Shown here: one piece after another, positions 33,234-42,948 of the stretch
Layout: each line of letters begins with the position of its first letter
Numbering within the stretch: the stretch's first letter is position 1
Origin: Pseudoxanthomonas kaohsiungensis
GTDB taxonomy: Bacteria; Pseudomonadota; Gammaproteobacteria; Xanthomonadales; Xanthomonadaceae
Direction of reading: 5' to 3'
Assembly (NCBI RefSeq): GCF_010211765.1
Contig: NZ_PDWO01000009.1
Span: 93,421-157,420 of the forward strand
DNA: 64,000 bases
Program-made: the position numbers and the translations under genes
The notes under the pieces: model-generated
What the model was told of the DNA's origin: nothing
Seen by the model: only the letters and a program-made list of their open reading frames with translations
The model's database searches: none

Positions 33234-33261
33234 CTCGTTCTCTGCTCGTTCCCCGGGGGGA

Positions 33262-35169
33262 TCAGGGGCTGCCGGCCGCGGCGGTCTTCGCGCCGGGGCC
33301 GATGTACTTGTCGAAGAAGGCCAGCATCTTCGTGTAGAGGTTCACGTTGTTTTGCAGGTCGCGGAAGCCGTGCGCCTCCTTCGGCTCGACCACCACCACC
33401 TCCGGCTGCTTGCCGACCTTCTCCATCTGGTCGATCAGGAAGTTCATGTTCTTGATCGGCACGCGCACGTCCTTGGCACCGTGGACCAGCATCACCGGGA
33501 TCTTCAGCTTGTCCACGCCATAGGCCGGCGACTGGGCGACCCGCTCGGCCTTGGTCGGCGGATACACGTCCTTCAGGTAGTTGCGGCCGGCTTCGTGGTC
33601 GCCGATGTCCGAGCTGCGCTGGGCATCCAGGTCGTAGACGCCGACGTAGCCCACCGTGCAGCGGTACAGGTCCGGCTCGCGCACCGCGCTCATCAGCGCC
33701 GCGTAGCCGCCGTAGGACGCGCCGTAGATGCAGACCCGGTTCGGGTCGGCGATGCCCTGGGCGACGGCCCACTTCACCGCGTCGGTGAGGTCGTCCTGCA
33801 TGACCGTGCCCCACTTGCGGTAGCCCAGGCCCTCGAAGGCGTTGCCGTAGCCGCCCGAGCCCCGGTAGTTGACCTGCAGCACGGCGTAGCCGCGATTGGC
33901 CAGGAGCTGGACCTCCGGGTTGAAGCCCCATTCGTCGCGCGGACCGTGCGGACCGCCGTGCGGGTTGATGATCAGCGGCAGGTTCTTGCCGTTGCTGCCG
34001 GCGGGGATGGTGATGTAGCCGTGCAGCGGCAGGCCGTCGCGCGCCTTGAAGCTGATCGGCTTCATTTCGGACATCTCAGCGGGCTTGATCCACTCCATGC
34101 TGCCGGCGAGGAATTCGGCCTTGCCGCTGGTGCGGTCGAACAGGTAGGCCTCCGACGGCATGCGGTCCGAGTAGGCGCGCAAGGCGAGGTAGCGGCCATC
34201 GTCGGAAGGACGCAGGAAGCTCACCGCCTTGCCGGGGAAGGCCTTGACCAGGCCGGCATAGGCCAGGGTCTCGGGATGGTCGCCTGCGACCCAGTCCCAG
34301 TAGGGGATGCCGTCCTCGTACCGCACCCCGAGCAGGGTCTTGCGGTCGCTGCTCCAGACCAGGCCAGACGGGCTGACCGTGCCATTGTTGGAAAGCTGCC
34401 GCTCCTCCCGCGTCTCGCTGTCGAGCAGCACGATCGCCTCGGGCTTGCCCTCGATGCCCTTGGCCATGTAGACGTGGCGGTTGTCGCCGGCGAAACCCAG
34501 CGGCCGGTAGGTCGCGCCATTGCGTTCGCTGCGGTGCACCTGGGTCCACTTGTCGCCGTCGCGGCGATAGGTGACGTTGGTGCCGTCGTTCATCTCGCCC
34601 CACACGTAGCGCGGGTTGCGCTCGTGGTCGACGAGGAAGCGTCCCTGCTCCACGGGTGCGGTCGCCACGGTCACCAGGCGGCCGTTGTAGACGTCGAGCT
34701 TGGACAGGTAGGACGTCTCCACCGACCGCTCCACCAGGATGGTGCGCGGGTCTTCGGGCGTCAGGCTGACGATGTTGTAGTAAGCGCCATTGGGAATGTC
34801 GATGCGCTGGGTACCGTCGATGTTCGACGCGTACATGTCGCCCTTGGACGTCTCGAAGTCGAAACGGCCGGTCTTGAAGCTGACGTTGAACAGCAGGCGT
34901 TCGTTGTTGACCCAGTAGACCTCGCGGAAATGGCGGTCGGGGCCGAAGTCCCACTTGCCGACGACGCCCTTGTCCGCGACCCGCAGAACGGCCAGCACGG
35001 TCCGGTCTTCCTGCGGCACCGTCACCGCCATGTGCTTGCCATCCGGCGAAAGGCTGATCGCGGTGAACTCCGGATCCTTGAAGAAATCCGCGATCGGCAC
35101 TTCGCGCGCCGCGGCGTCGAAGCCCAGCACCAGCATCACCACCAGCAGCATCCCTTTCAGCAGTCGCAT
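33262..35169 (-). CDS. S9-family prolyl oligopeptidase, secreted
   Basis: A 635-residue serine peptidase from the ATG at 35169. Residues 1-21 form a signal peptide. A beta-propeller region (about 40-380) precedes the alpha/beta hydrolase domain. The catalytic triad is visible as Ser in [11 protein letters not shown], Asp in HGAKDVRVP, and His in EAHGFRD. Such enzymes cleave short peptides, often dipeptides, in the periplasm or outside the cell. It lies between carA (51-bp gap) and carB (28-bp gap) on the same strand, so it is probably cotranscribed with them. No functional link to carbamoyl phosphate synthesis is obvious. Confidence 0.93.
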   Translation of the reverse strand: MRLLKGMLLVVMLVLGFDAAAREVPIADFFKDPEFTAISLSPDGKHMAVTVPQEDRTVLAVLRVADKGVVGKWDFGPDRHFREVYWVNNERLLFNVSFKTGRFDFETSKGDMYASNIDGTQRIDIPNGAYYNIVSLTPEDPRTILVERSVETSYLSKLDVYNGRLVTVATAPVEQGRFLVDHERNPRYVWGEMNDGTNVTYRRDGDKWTQVHRSERNGATYRPLGFAGDNRHVYMAKGIEGKPEAIVLLDSETREERQLSNNGTVSPSGLVWSSDRKTLLGVRYEDGIPYWDWVAGDHPETLAYAGLVKAFPGKAVSFLRPSDDGRYLALRAYSDRMPSEAYLFDRTSGKAEFLAGSMEWIKPAEMSEMKPISFKARDGLPLHGYITIPAGSNGKNLPLIINPHGGPHGPRDEWGFNPEVQLLANRGYAVLQVNYRGSGGYGNAFEGLGYRKWGTVMQDDLTDAVKWAVAQGIADPNRVCIYGASYGGYAALMSAVREPDLYRCTVGYVGVYDLDAQRSSDIGDHEAGRNYLKDVYPPTKAERVAQSPAYGVDKLKIPVMLVHGAKDVRVPIKNMNFLIDQMEKVGKQPEVVVVEPKEAHGFRDLQNNVNLYTKMLAFFDKYIGPGAKTAAAGSP

Positions 35170-35220
35170 TCCCTTACTCCTGTCGCGTGTGGATTCCAGC
35201 AAGACGGCGCGAAGGCGGGC

Positions 35221-36390
35221 TCAAGCCGCCATCGACGCCACGAAACGGTCGAACAGCGGCGCCACGTCGTGCGGGCCGGGCGAGGCTTCCGGATGCCCCT
35301 GGAAGCTGAAGGCCGGGGCGTCGGTCAGCTCGATGCCCTGGTTGGTGCCGTCGAACAGCGAGCGGTGGGTGACGCGCACGTTGCCCGGCAGGGTCGACTC
35401 GTCGACCGCGAAGCCGTGGTTCTGCGAGGTGATCATCACCCGCCCGGTGTCGAGGTCGATCACCGGATGGTTGGCGCCATGGTGGCCATGGCCCATCTTC
35501 AGCGTCTTCGCGCCGGCGGCCAGCGCCAGCAGCTGGTGGCCCAGGCAGATGCCGAACAGCGGCACCTTCTTCGCCGTGAACTCGCGGATCGCGGCGATCG
35601 CGTAGTCGCACGGCTCGGGGTCGCCCGGCCCGTTGGACATGAACACCCCGTGCGGCGACATCGCCAGCACCTCCGCGGCGGGCGTCTGCGCCGGCACCAC
35701 GGTGACCTCGCAGCCGCGCTCGGCGAGCATGCGCAGGATGTTGGTCTTCACCCCGAAGTCGTAGGCCACGACCTTGTATGCGAGTCCCTCGCAAGAGCCC
35801 GCACTTCCATGTGCGGACTTTCCAATGCGCTTGCTGCCCAGGGCGACGAACCCGCCGCTGTCGAGGTCCAGTTGTCCCTCGGTCCAGCGATACGGCTCGG
35901 TGGTGCTGACCACCTTGGCCAGGTCCATGCCCTTCAGGCCGGGGAACTTGCGCGCCGCCTCGAGCGCCTGCTCGACGTCGATCGTGCCGGCCATCAGCGC
36001 GCCGTTCTGGGCACCGCGCTCGCGCAGGATCCGGGTCAGCTTGCGGGTATCGATGCCGGCGATGGCGACCACGCCGCGCGCCGCCAGCCAGTCCTGCAGC
36101 GAGGCCTGGCTGCGCCAGCTGCTCGGGCGGCGCGGCACGTCGCGCACGATCAGGCCGGCCGACCAGACCTTGGCAGCCTCGTCGTCCTGGTCGGTGCAAC
36201 CGGTGTTGCCGATGTGGGGATACGTGAGGGTGACCAGCTGGCGGGCGTAGGAGGGATCGGTGACGATCTCCTGGTAACCGGTCATGGCGGTGTTGAACAC
36301 CACTTCGCCGACCGACAGGCCGCTGGCGCCTACGGATTCGCCCTCGAACACGGTGCCGTCTTCGAGGACGAGGATTGCGGGTTGGGTCAC
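35221..36390 (-). CDS. carA: Carbamoyl-phosphate synthase small subunit (glutaminase)
   Basis: A 389-residue amidotransferase. The N-terminal CPSase domain (1-180) is followed by the class I glutamine amidotransferase domain with the nucleophile in FGICLGHQ. The later histidine and glutamate lie in [13 protein letters not shown]. It releases ammonia from glutamine for CarB. Between the domains (about residues 188-204) is a Ser/Gly-rich stretch, [18 protein letters not shown], encoded by a pair of palindromes that looks like an in-frame repeat insertion. Both catalytic domains are otherwise intact. Confidence 0.96.
   Translation of the reverse strand: MTQPAILVLEDGTVFEGESVGASGLSVGEVVFNTAMTGYQEIVTDPSYARQLVTLTYPHIGNTGCTDQDDEAAKVWSAGLIVRDVPRRPSSWRSQASLQDWLAARGVVAIAGIDTRKLTRILRERGAQNGALMAGTIDVEQALEAARKFPGLKGMDLAKVVSTTEPYRWTEGQLDLDSGGFVALGSKRIGKSAHGSAGSCEGLAYKVVAYDFGVKTNILRMLAERGCEVTVVPAQTPAAEVLAMSPHGVFMSNGPGDPEPCDYAIAAIREFTAKKVPLFGICLGHQLLALAAGAKTLKMGHGHHGANHPVIDLDTGRVMITSQNHGFAVDESTLPGNVRVTHRSLFDGTNQGIELTDAPAFSFQGHPEASPGPHDVAPLFDRFVASMAA
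35780..35816. repeat. Palindrome pair inside carA
   Basis: Two consecutive hairpins: GCGAG-TCC-CTCGC (35780-35792) and CCGCAC-TTCCAT-GTGCGG (35799-35816). Together they encode the low-complexity linker of CarA. Length and reading frame are preserved. It resembles a repeat element inserted in frame at a domain boundary. Confidence 0.6.
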
Positions 36391-36575
36391 GTCGTTCGCC
36401 TTGGTGTGGGGGAGCCCTGTCGCGGCCGGGCGCGTCGGAGCCGGGCTGCAAGAAACCGCGGACTCGGTTTCTCTCCGGTCCGGGGCGGGGGTAACAGGCG
36501 AGCGAGAATTGTACCGGCGAAGGCCGCAAAAGGAAACGCCGCCGCGGCGTCGCTGAATACGACAGCCGGACGCGT

Positions 36576-37304
36576 TCAGTCCAGGCCGAACAGCAGTCCG
36601 CGCATCGTATGCAGGCCGGGATCGCGTCCGGCCAGCCGGGTCGCGGCCTGCAGCGCGCCACGGGCGAAGATGTCGCGGCTGGTGGCGCGATGGACCAGTT
36701 CGATGCGCTCACCCTGCCCGGCGAACTGGACCACGTGTTCGCCGACGATGTCGCCGGCGCGCAGGCTGGCATAGCGCGCCTGCGCCCCGCCGCGCCCGGC
36801 CGATTCGCCCAGGGTGAGTGCGGTGCCGGACGGCGCATCCTTCTTGTGGACGTGGTGCGATTCGACGATGTCGCAGTCCCAGCCCGGCAGTGCACGCGCC
36901 GCGCGCTCCACCAGCTCGTCGAGCACGGCGACCCCGACGCTGAAGTTGGACGCCCACAACACCGGAATCGTCGCGGCCGCCGATTCCAGCGCCGCGCGTT
37001 GATCGGCCGCCAGGCCGGTCGTCCCCGACACCAGTGCCCGCCGGCGCGCCACGCACAGCGCCAGCACCGGATCGAAGCCCTCGGGCAGGCTGAAATCGAC
37101 CGCCACGTCGAACTCCGGCACGCCGGCCAGCTCGCCCCCGGCGAAAAACGGGACCCCGTCCACTACCCGCTGCGCCGGCGACCGCCCGGTTACCGCGGCC
37201 ACCACCTGCCAGGTTTCCGGCGCTCCGGCCGCCAGCCGGAGCAGCGCCTGGCCCATGCGCCCGGACGCGCCGTGGATGAGAACCCGCAGAGGCTTGGTAT
37301 TCAT
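36576..37304 (-). CDS. dapB: 4-hydroxy-tetrahydrodipicolinate reductase
   Basis: A 242-residue enzyme of lysine and diaminopimelate synthesis that reduces HTPA with NAD(P)H. The N-terminal dinucleotide motif is [12 protein letters not shown] (residues 10-21). The catalytic and substrate-binding segment is [23 protein letters not shown] is the hinge. It is somewhat shorter than E. coli DapB (273), missing part of the N-terminal domain loops. It precedes carA by 185 bp on the same strand. Confidence 0.95.
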   Translation of the reverse strand: MNTKPLRVLIHGASGRMGQALLRLAAGAPETWQVVAAVTGRSPAQRVVDGVPFFAGGELAGVPEFDVAVDFSLPEGFDPVLALCVARRRALVSGTTGLAADQRAALESAAATIPVLWASNFSVGVAVLDELVERAARALPGWDCDIVESHHVHKKDAPSGTALTLGESAGRGGAQARYASLRAGDIVGEHVVQFAGQGERIELVHRATSRDIFARGALQAATRLAGRDPGLHTMRGLLFGLD

Positions 37305-37398
37305 AGTCCGACGAGGCTAGCCGCCCGCGCGCCCGCGCGGCAAGTCGGACGCGGGCGATCCACGCGGAATCGCCGACGCGGCGGCCGCAGCCGCAGGG

Positions 37399-38019
37399 TT
37401 ACCAAACCAGGTCGTCCGGCACCTGGTAGCGCGGATCGGCGTACGGATCGTCGCCGGCAGGTGCGGAGGGGTCGACCTTCAACGCCAGCGCGGCGGGGAA
37501 GACGGCCTCCGCCTCGGCCAGCACCGCCGCCTCGACCAGCAGGTAGCGGCCGTTGAGCTGGACCACGCCCAGCTCGCCGGCGTTGAGCGCCTTCAGCTGC
37601 GCTTCGTTGACGTAGATGCGCTTGATCTTGCCGCCGTACTCGAAATGGCGTGCGATCTCGGCGGCCGGATCGTTCAGGCCCTTGTCCTGCAGCAGCGCTT
37701 CCAGCCTGGCGCGGGCCTCGCGACGCTGGCGTGCCTCCTCCTGCCTGCGCTGCTCGGCTTCGATGCGTTCCTGCTTTTCCTTCTGCGCACGCAACGCGAA
37801 GGCCTTGCCCAGATCCATCTCCGCCGAGCCGCCGTGGGCGCCGGGTTTGCGCGGGCCGCGCGACGCTGCGCCGTCCCGCCTCTCGCCGCGGGTGCCGCCA
37901 GGCTTGCCCTGCCCCGCCACGGACTTGGCATGCGGCGGCTTGCCGCCGGGCTTGCGCTCGGGCGCAGGCGCGGGCTTGAAGCCGAGGTTGAGCAACTGGT
38001 CGCGCAGGCTGTCGGTCAT
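37399..38019 (-). CDS. DUF2058-family nucleic-acid-associated protein (YaiL-like)
   Basis: A 206-residue basic protein. The N-terminus SLRDQLLNLGFK is the family signature. It is followed by a disordered Pro/Gly/Lys-rich segment (20-65), a charged coiled coil (about 72-108) and a small folded C-terminal domain (FEYGGKIKRIYVNEAQLKALNAG). The E. coli relative YaiL is described as a nucleoprotein or polynucleotide-associated protein, without a defined reaction. It lies 60 bp after slyX. Confidence 0.87.
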   Translation of the reverse strand: MTDSLRDQLLNLGFKPAPAPERKPGGKPPHAKSVAGQGKPGGTRGERRDGAASRGPRKPGAHGGSAEMDLGKAFALRAQKEKQERIEAEQRRQEEARQRREARARLEALLQDKGLNDPAAEIARHFEYGGKIKRIYVNEAQLKALNAGELGVVQLNGRYLLVEAAVLAEAEAVFPAALALKVDPSAPAGDDPYADPRYQVPDDLVW

Positions 38020-38079
38020 CGTCGATCGTCGGAGCTGTCGGCCAGCGGCGTGAGGGCCGCAAGCCAGGTAGGTGGGCTG

Positions 38080-38331
38080 TCAGTAGTGGGGCGGCGGCGG
38101 TTCGCTGCCGGCGTCGGCGTACAGCGCGCCACGCAGCCCGCGCAGGTCGGCCAGGACCGCCTGCAGCAGTTCGTCGCTGCGGGCACGCTCCAGCCGCGCC
38201 TCGGCCAGCGCGTCGCCCAGCTCGGCCAGGGCGTGCTCCTGGAAGGCCAGCCGCGTTTCCAGCTCGACCAGGCGCTGCTCCAGGCCGCTGGCCGGCCCCA
38301 GGCCGGGAATCTGTTCCTGTGCCGGACTCAT
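38080..38331 (-). CDS. slyX: SlyX family protein
   Basis: An 83-residue protein dominated by a heptad coiled coil ([19 protein letters not shown], about residues 17-55) and ending in the PPPHY tail that is diagnostic for SlyX. Function is unknown. Its ATG overlaps the ugd stop (ATGA), so it is translated together with UDP-glucose dehydrogenase. Confidence 0.92.
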   Translation of the reverse strand: MSPAQEQIPGLGPASGLEQRLVELETRLAFQEHALAELGDALAEARLERARSDELLQAVLADLRGLRGALYADAGSEPPPPHY

Positions 38332-39695
38332 GCCACGCTCCTGGTTGCCGCCCGTACCGAACGGCCGCGCCCGATGCCGTAGTAGGCCAGGCCGGCGGCC
38401 TCCACCTCCTCCGGCTCGTACAGGTTGCGCCCGTCGAACACCACCGCGTCGCCCAGCGCCGCGTGCAGGCGGGAGAAATCCGGGCTGCGGAATTCCTTCC
38501 ACTCGGTCACCACGGCCAATGCGTCGGCCCCTTCGAGCGCCGATGCGGCCGACGTGCACAGCACCAGGTCGTCGCGCTCGCCGAAGATCCGCCGCGCCTC
38601 CCCGGTCGCCTCGGGGTCGTAGGCGCGGACGCTCGCGCCGGCCTCCCAGAGCTGCTCCAGCAGGCGGCGGCTGGACGCCTCGCGCATGTCGTCGGTGTTG
38701 GGCTTGAAGGCCAGCCCCCACACCGCGAAGACCTTGCCGCGCACGCCTTCGTCCTCGCCGCGGTCGTAGTGCTGCTGGACCAGCTCGAACAGGCGGCCCT
38801 TCTGCCGGAAATTGACCGACTCCACGGCTTCGAGCAGTTCCGCCGCGTAACCGTTCTGGCGGGCCGTGCGCGCCAGCGCCTGCACGTCCTTGGGGAAGCA
38901 CGACCCGCCGTAACCGGCGCCGGCATAGATGAAATGCCGGCCGATCCGCGGATCGGAGCCGATCCCCTGGCGCACCGCCTCGATGTCGGCACCGACGCGT
39001 TCGGCGATGTTGGCGATCTCGTTCATGAAACTGATCTTGGTCGCCAGCATCGCATTGGCGGCGTACTTGGTCAGCTCGGCCGAACGCACGTCCATCACCA
39101 CGAAACGGTCGTGGTTGCGGCTGAAGGCGGCGTACAGGCGCCGCATCCGCGCAACCGCGGCGGGATTGTCGGCGCCGATGACGATGCGGTCCGGACGCAT
39201 GCAGTCGGCGACCGCATCCCCCTCTTTCAGGAACTCGGGGTTGGACACCACGTCGAATGCCACCTCGACGCCGCGCGCCTCCAGTTCGGCCGCGATCGCC
39301 CCGCGCACCCGGTCGGCGGTACCTACCGGCACGGTCGACTTGTCCACCACGACCAGCGGCCGGTCGATGTGCCGGCCGATGGTCCGGGCCACCGCCAGCA
39401 CGTACTGCAGGTCGGCGCTGCCGTCTTCGTCCGGCGGCGTGCCCACCGCGATGAACACGATCTCGCCATGGGCGATCGCGGCGGCCGCGTCGGTGGTGAA
39501 ATGCAGGCGGCCGGCGGCGTGGCTGGCCCGGACCATCGGTTCCAGCCCCGGCTCGTAGATCGGCACCTGGCCGTTCCTCAGCCCTTCGATCTTGGCTGCG
39601 TCCACGTCGACGCAGACCACGTCATGGCCGACCTCGGCCAGGCACGCTCCCGTGACCAGGCCGACGTAACCGGTACCGAAAATCGAAACGCGCAC
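38328..39695 (-). CDS. ugd: UDP-glucose 6-dehydrogenase
   Basis: A 455-residue enzyme from a GTG start. It oxidises UDP-glucose to UDP-glucuronate for polysaccharide and lipid A modification. The NAD motif [19 protein letters not shown] is at residues 6-24. The catalytic cysteine is in [14 protein letters not shown] (about 255-268) with the lysine in SNPEFLKEG. The length is typical. It sits between an FKBP isomerase and slyX, with which it overlaps. Confidence 0.96.
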   Translation of the reverse strand: MRVSIFGTGYVGLVTGACLAEVGHDVVCVDVDAAKIEGLRNGQVPIYEPGLEPMVRASHAAGRLHFTTDAAAAIAHGEIVFIAVGTPPDEDGSADLQYVLAVARTIGRHIDRPLVVVDKSTVPVGTADRVRGAIAAELEARGVEVAFDVVSNPEFLKEGDAVADCMRPDRIVIGADNPAAVARMRRLYAAFSRNHDRFVVMDVRSAELTKYAANAMLATKISFMNEIANIAERVGADIEAVRQGIGSDPRIGRHFIYAGAGYGGSCFPKDVQALARTARQNGYAAELLEAVESVNFRQKGRLFELVQQHYDRGEDEGVRGKVFAVWGLAFKPNTDDMREASSRRLLEQLWEAGASVRAYDPEATGEARRIFGERDDLVLCTSAASALEGADALAVVTEWKEFRSPDFSRLHAALGDAVVFDGRNLYEPEEVEAAGLAYYGIGRGRSVRAATRSVA

Positions 39696-39718
39696 GTGCG
39701 TGCTCCCGCCGCGGCCCC

Positions 39719-40651
39719 TTACGGGACGATGCCGAGCAGTTCGACGTCGAAGGTCAGCGTCGCGTTCGGGCCGATCCGCGGCGGGCTGCCGCCGGGGCCG
39801 TAGGCCAGGTCGGACGGAATCCAGAAACGGTACTTGGCGCCGACCGGCATCAGCGCCACGCCCTCGGTCCAACCGGCGATGACGCGGTTGAGCGGGAACT
39901 CGACCGGCTCGCCGCGCTCATAGGAGCTGTCGAACATGGTGCCGTCCAGCAGCTTGCCTTCGTAGTTGACGCGCACGGTGTCGCTGGCCAGCGGCCGGGC
40001 GCCGCTGCCTTCGCGCAGGACCATGTACTGCAGCCCCGACGGCGTGGTAAGCACGCCCTTCTGCGAGCGGTTGGCGGCCAGGAACGCGGCGCCTTCGCTG
40101 CGGTTCTTCTCGCCCGCGGCGCCCTGCTGGCGCGCCATGAACGCCTGCAGGGTCGACATCGCCTCCTGCTCGGTCATCAGCGGCGAGCCGGCCTTGCCCA
40201 GGCTTGTGCGCACCGCCTGCATCAGCACGGCGACGTCGATCTCGTCCTTCAGCGGCAGCAGCGAGGGGCCGACCATGCGGTCGCCGACCAGCAGGCCGAC
40301 CTGTTCCTTCGACGGTGCCGGCGGCTCGCCGCCCGGCGGCACGCCCGGCACCCGCTGGCCCGAGCGCACGGCGACGGCGGTCTGCAGCGCGGTGCTGGTG
40401 GCCTGCGCCTGCTCCTCGGACTGCAGCGGCTTGCCGCCGGCCAGCGCGTTCTCGAGCGCGCGCTGCATCGCGCCGAAATCGACGTCCTGGGCGATGGGCT
40501 GGAACGAGCGGGCCACGTCGAGGCCGATCGCGTAGCTCACCTTCTCCTTGTCGGTGGCCAGGGTCGTCTTGTCCTGTGCCACGGCGGCTCCTGCCATCAT
40601 GCTCGCTCCCATCACCAGCGACGCCAGGGCGCCGCGCATGCGGTTGTTCAT
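39719..40651 (-). CDS. FKBP-type peptidyl-prolyl isomerase, Mip/FkpA-like, secreted
   Basis: A 310-residue protein. Residues 1-25 form a signal peptide (ending AAVAQ). The N-terminal dimerisation domain begins [14 protein letters not shown], a hallmark of FkpA and Mip proteins. It is followed by long helices and the C-terminal FKBP domain ([20 protein letters not shown] and [11 protein letters not shown]). These periplasmic isomerases assist folding of envelope proteins; Mip homologues are virulence-associated in some xanthomonads. A Pro/Gly insertion ([12 protein letters not shown]) and a second middle segment lengthen it relative to FkpA (about 270). Confidence 0.92.
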   Translation of the reverse strand: MNNRMRGALASLVMGASMMAGAAVAQDKTTLATDKEKVSYAIGLDVARSFQPIAQDVDFGAMQRALENALAGGKPLQSEEQAQATSTALQTAVAVRSGQRVPGVPPGGEPPAPSKEQVGLLVGDRMVGPSLLPLKDEIDVAVLMQAVRTSLGKAGSPLMTEQEAMSTLQAFMARQQGAAGEKNRSEGAAFLAANRSQKGVLTTPSGLQYMVLREGSGARPLASDTVRVNYEGKLLDGTMFDSSYERGEPVEFPLNRVIAGWTEGVALMPVGAKYRFWIPSDLAYGPGGSPPRIGPNATLTFDVELLGIVP

Positions 40652-40739
40652 TCGTTGGTTCCCTGAAGGGTGGTTCGTTCCGCCCGGCCATGCCGGCGGA
40701 CGCGCATTGTCGCACGCGCCGGCGACCTGGGTTGATGCA

Positions 40740-41303
40740 TCAGCGCTTCGGCGCCGGCGCCTTCAGCTCGCGCTCGATCGCCGCGACCAGCGCCGGATCG
40801 TCCGGCTTGACCTTGCTGGGCCAGTTGCCGACCACGCGTCCGTCGCGCGAGACCAGGTACTTGTGGAAGTTCCACCCCGGCGCCACGCCGGTGGCCGCCT
40901 GCAGGCGCCGGTAGAGCTCGGTGGTCTCCGGCCCGGTGACGTGCACCTTCTCGTACATCGGGAACTTCACCCCATAGGTGAGCGTGCAGAACTCCTGGAT
41001 CTGCTCCTCGCTGCCGGGTTCCTGTCCGCGGAAGTCGTTGGACGGGAAACCGAGCACGGCGAAACCGCGGGCGCCGTAGCGCTGTTGCAGCGCTTCCAGC
41101 CCTTCGTACTGGGGGGTGTACCCGCACTTGCTCGCGGTGTTGACCACCAGCAGGACCTTGCCGCCCTGCTGCTCGTTCAGGTTCACCGCGGTCTTGCCGG
41201 CCAGCGGACGGTACTCCAGGTCCAGCAGGGCCGGCGCCGCGGCTACCGCCGGCACGGTCGCGAGCACAAGCAACCCTTTCATAAACAATGACTTGAATGT
41301 CAC
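40740..41303 (-). CDS. Glutathione peroxidase, exported
   Basis: A 187-residue peroxidase from the GTG at 41303, chosen because an AAGGAG site lies 6 bp upstream; an ATG at 41282 would shorten the signal peptide. Residues 1-22 form a signal peptide. The catalytic motif is VVNTASKCGYTPQYEGLE, with cysteine rather than selenocysteine; GFPSNDF and the Trp-Asn of PGWNFHKYLV complete the active site. Such enzymes reduce peroxides with thioredoxin or glutathione. The export signal puts it in the periplasm. Confidence 0.94.
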   Translation of the reverse strand: MTFKSLFMKGLLVLATVPAVAAAPALLDLEYRPLAGKTAVNLNEQQGGKVLLVVNTASKCGYTPQYEGLEALQQRYGARGFAVLGFPSNDFRGQEPGSEEQIQEFCTLTYGVKFPMYEKVHVTGPETTELYRRLQAATGVAPGWNFHKYLVSRDGRVVGNWPSKVKPDDPALVAAIERELKAPAPKR

Positions 41304-41309
41304 GAACGG

Positions 41310-41315
41310 CTCCTT
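41310..41315 (-). promoter_or_regulatory. Ribosome-binding site deciding the glutathione peroxidase start
   Basis: AAGGAG on the minus strand, 6 bp before the GTG at 41303. No comparable site precedes the later ATG at 41282. Confidence 0.75.
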
Positions 41316-41361
41316 ACGAAGAAATACCCGTGGATAGGCCATTGGTTGGGTGGGTGGAGGG

Positions 41362-41402
41362 TTGACACCCTGTGTTTAGGTGTTATAGTTGAATACAACA
41401 CC
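41362..41402 (+). promoter_or_regulatory. YtrA operon promoter with overlapping GGTG-N16-CACC operator
   Basis: The -35 box TTGACA (41362-41367) and the -10 box TATAGT (41384-41389) are 16 bp apart. The dyad GGTG (41379-41382), 16 bp, CACC (41399-41402) spans the -10 and start region. GGTG-N16-CACC is the operator reported for the YtrA-family GntR regulator of Xanthomonas citri. A regulator bound here would block polymerase, giving autorepression of the operon that starts at 41427. Confidence 0.85.
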
Positions 41403-41426
41403 AGTCACCCAACGCAGGACACCCGC

Positions 41427-41675
41427 ATGAAAAGCACCCTGTCCGCCTACCGCTCCTGGTTCATGGCCGTGGCCGTGACCGTCGCGGTCGTGGGAGCGAC
41501 CCGGTGGCTGCCCGACCACGATGGACGCCGTGGTGATTATGGACTTGCCGAGGCTGCCGCGGAACGCGGCGACGCCGGCCTGGACGCGGCCGCGGAGCGG
41601 CCGGCGCGCAGGCTGCGGGCCTCGTCGACCATGCCCTATTTCTCCTTTGCGCAGTCGCTGCGCTCACGGGGTTGA
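41427..41675 (+). CDS. Small membrane-anchored protein, first gene of the YtrA operon
   Basis: An 82-residue protein from the ATG at 41427. One hydrophobic segment (about residues 11-26, WFMAVAVTVAVVGATRW) is followed by a charged Ala/Asp/Arg-rich tail. No known domain is recognised. It lies directly after the operator promoter and ends 2 bp before the GntR gene, so it belongs to the operon. Its small size and position suggest a membrane accessory, but this is conjecture; it could also be a non-essential leader ORF. Confidence 0.55.
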   Translation: MKSTLSAYRSWFMAVAVTVAVVGATRWLPDHDGRRGDYGLAEAAAERGDAGLDAAAERPARRLRASSTMPYFSFAQSLRSRG

Positions 41676-41677
41676 CC

Positions 41678-42040
41678 ATGAGTGACATCCAGTGGAGCGA
41701 CGGCGCTCCCATCTACCGCCAACTGAAGGACCGCGTGATCGCCATGATGCTCGACGGGATCCTGAAACCGGGCGAGGCCCTGCCCTCGGTCCGCCAGGTG
41801 GCCGCCGAGTACCAGCTCAACCCGATCACCGTCTCCCGCGCCTACCAGGAGCTGGCCGACGAGGGCCTGGTCGAGAAGCGGCGCGGCCTGGGCATGTTCG
41901 TTACCGAAGAGGCTTCCCGGCAGCTGCGCAGCAGCGAACGCGAGCGCTTCCTGAAGGACGAATGGCCGGCCGTGGCCGAGCGCATCCAGCGCCTGGGCCT
42001 GTCCCTCCAAGACCTGCTCAACCCCCAGGGGAACCACTGA
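41678..42040 (+). CDS. GntR-family regulator, YtrA subfamily
   Basis: A 120-residue repressor. The winged helix-turn-helix spans residues 11-76 (PIYRQLKDRVIAMMLDGILKP, LPSVRQVAAEYQLNPITVSR). The short C-terminal helical tail of about 40 residues, without an effector domain, defines the YtrA subfamily. These regulators usually repress their own ABC transporter operon. The operator at 41379-41402 and the ABC genes immediately downstream fit this. The ATG overlaps the following gene (TGATG). Confidence 0.94.
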   Translation: MSDIQWSDGAPIYRQLKDRVIAMMLDGILKPGEALPSVRQVAAEYQLNPITVSRAYQELADEGLVEKRRGLGMFVTEEASRQLRSSERERFLKDEWPAVAERIQRLGLSLQDLLNPQGNH

Positions 42041-42948
42041 TGAACGCTGCCGATTCCCACATCGCCGACCCCGGCGCCAGCACCGCCACCGGCGCGGTCG
42101 TCACCGCCCGCGGCCTGCGCAAGGCCTACAAGAACAAGGTGGCCGTCTCCGGCGCCGACTTCGAGATCGGCGCCGGCCGCATCGTCGGCCTGATCGGCCC
42201 CAACGGCGCCGGCAAGACCACCGCACTGAAGGCGATCCTCGGCCTGACCCCGTTCGAGGGCCAGCTGAGCGTGCTGGGCAAGGACCCGCGGACCCAGCGC
42301 GACGAGCTGATGAACGACGTCTGCTTCATCGCCGACGTGGCGGTGCTGCCGCGCTGGATCCGGGTTCGCGAGGCGATCGACTTCGTCGCCGGCGTGCATC
42401 CGCGGTTCGACCGGGCCAAGTGCGAGCGCTTCCTCGCCAACACCCAGCTGCACCCCAAGCTGCGGGTGCGCGAGATGTCCAAGGGCATGATCGTGCAGCT
42501 GCACCTGGCGCTGGTCATGGCCATCGACGCCCGCCTGCTGGTGCTCGACGAGCCGACCCTGGGCCTGGACATCCTCTACCGCAAGCAGTTCTACCAGCGC
42601 CTGCTGGAGGACTACTTCGACGAGAACAAGACCATCCTGGTCACCACCCACCAGGTCGAGGAGATCGAACACATCCTCACCGACGTGCTGTTCATCCGCG
42701 ATGGCCGGATGGTGCTGTCCTCGCCGATGGAGGACGTGGCCGAACGCTACACCGAGGTGCTGGTGGGCAGCGACGCGCTGGAAGCGGCGCGTGCGCTCAG
42801 GCCCATCGACGAGCGCGCCCTGCCCTTCGGCAAGACCGTGCTGCTCTACGACGGCGTGCCGAGGGCGCAGCTGTCGACCCTGGGCGAGACCCGCAACCCC
42901 GGCCTCGCCGACCTGTTCGTCGCCATCATGAAGGGGACCTACGCATGA
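42040..42948 (+). CDS. ABC transporter ATP-binding protein
   Basis: A 302-residue ATPase. Walker A is GPNGAGKTT (about residues 54-62) and Walker B is LLVLDEPTLGLD. The signature motif is degenerate: REMSKGMIVQLHL where LSGGQ is usual. The H-loop is TTHQVEE. The C-terminal 80 residues are an extra domain. YtrB-like ATPases of GntR-controlled operons export or sense cell-wall-active compounds in other bacteria. It overlaps the GntR gene and, by four bases, the permease gene. Confidence 0.93.
   Translation: MNAADSHIADPGASTATGAVVTARGLRKAYKNKVAVSGADFEIGAGRIVGLIGPNGAGKTTALKAILGLTPFEGQLSVLGKDPRTQRDELMNDVCFIADVAVLPRWIRVREAIDFVAGVHPRFDRAKCERFLANTQLHPKLRVREMSKGMIVQLHLALVMAIDARLLVLDEPTLGLDILYRKQFYQRLLEDYFDENKTILVTTHQVEEIEHILTDVLFIRDGRMVLSSPMEDVAERYTEVLVGSDALEAARALRPIDERALPFGKTVLLYDGVPRAQLSTLGETRNPGLADLFVAIMKGTYA

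Noticed and set aside
36451..36472. Hairpin AGAAACCG-CGGACT-CGGTTTCT between dapB and carA
   Set aside because: Good 8-bp stem, but no T-tract on either strand; neither a terminator nor an attenuator for carA could be supported.
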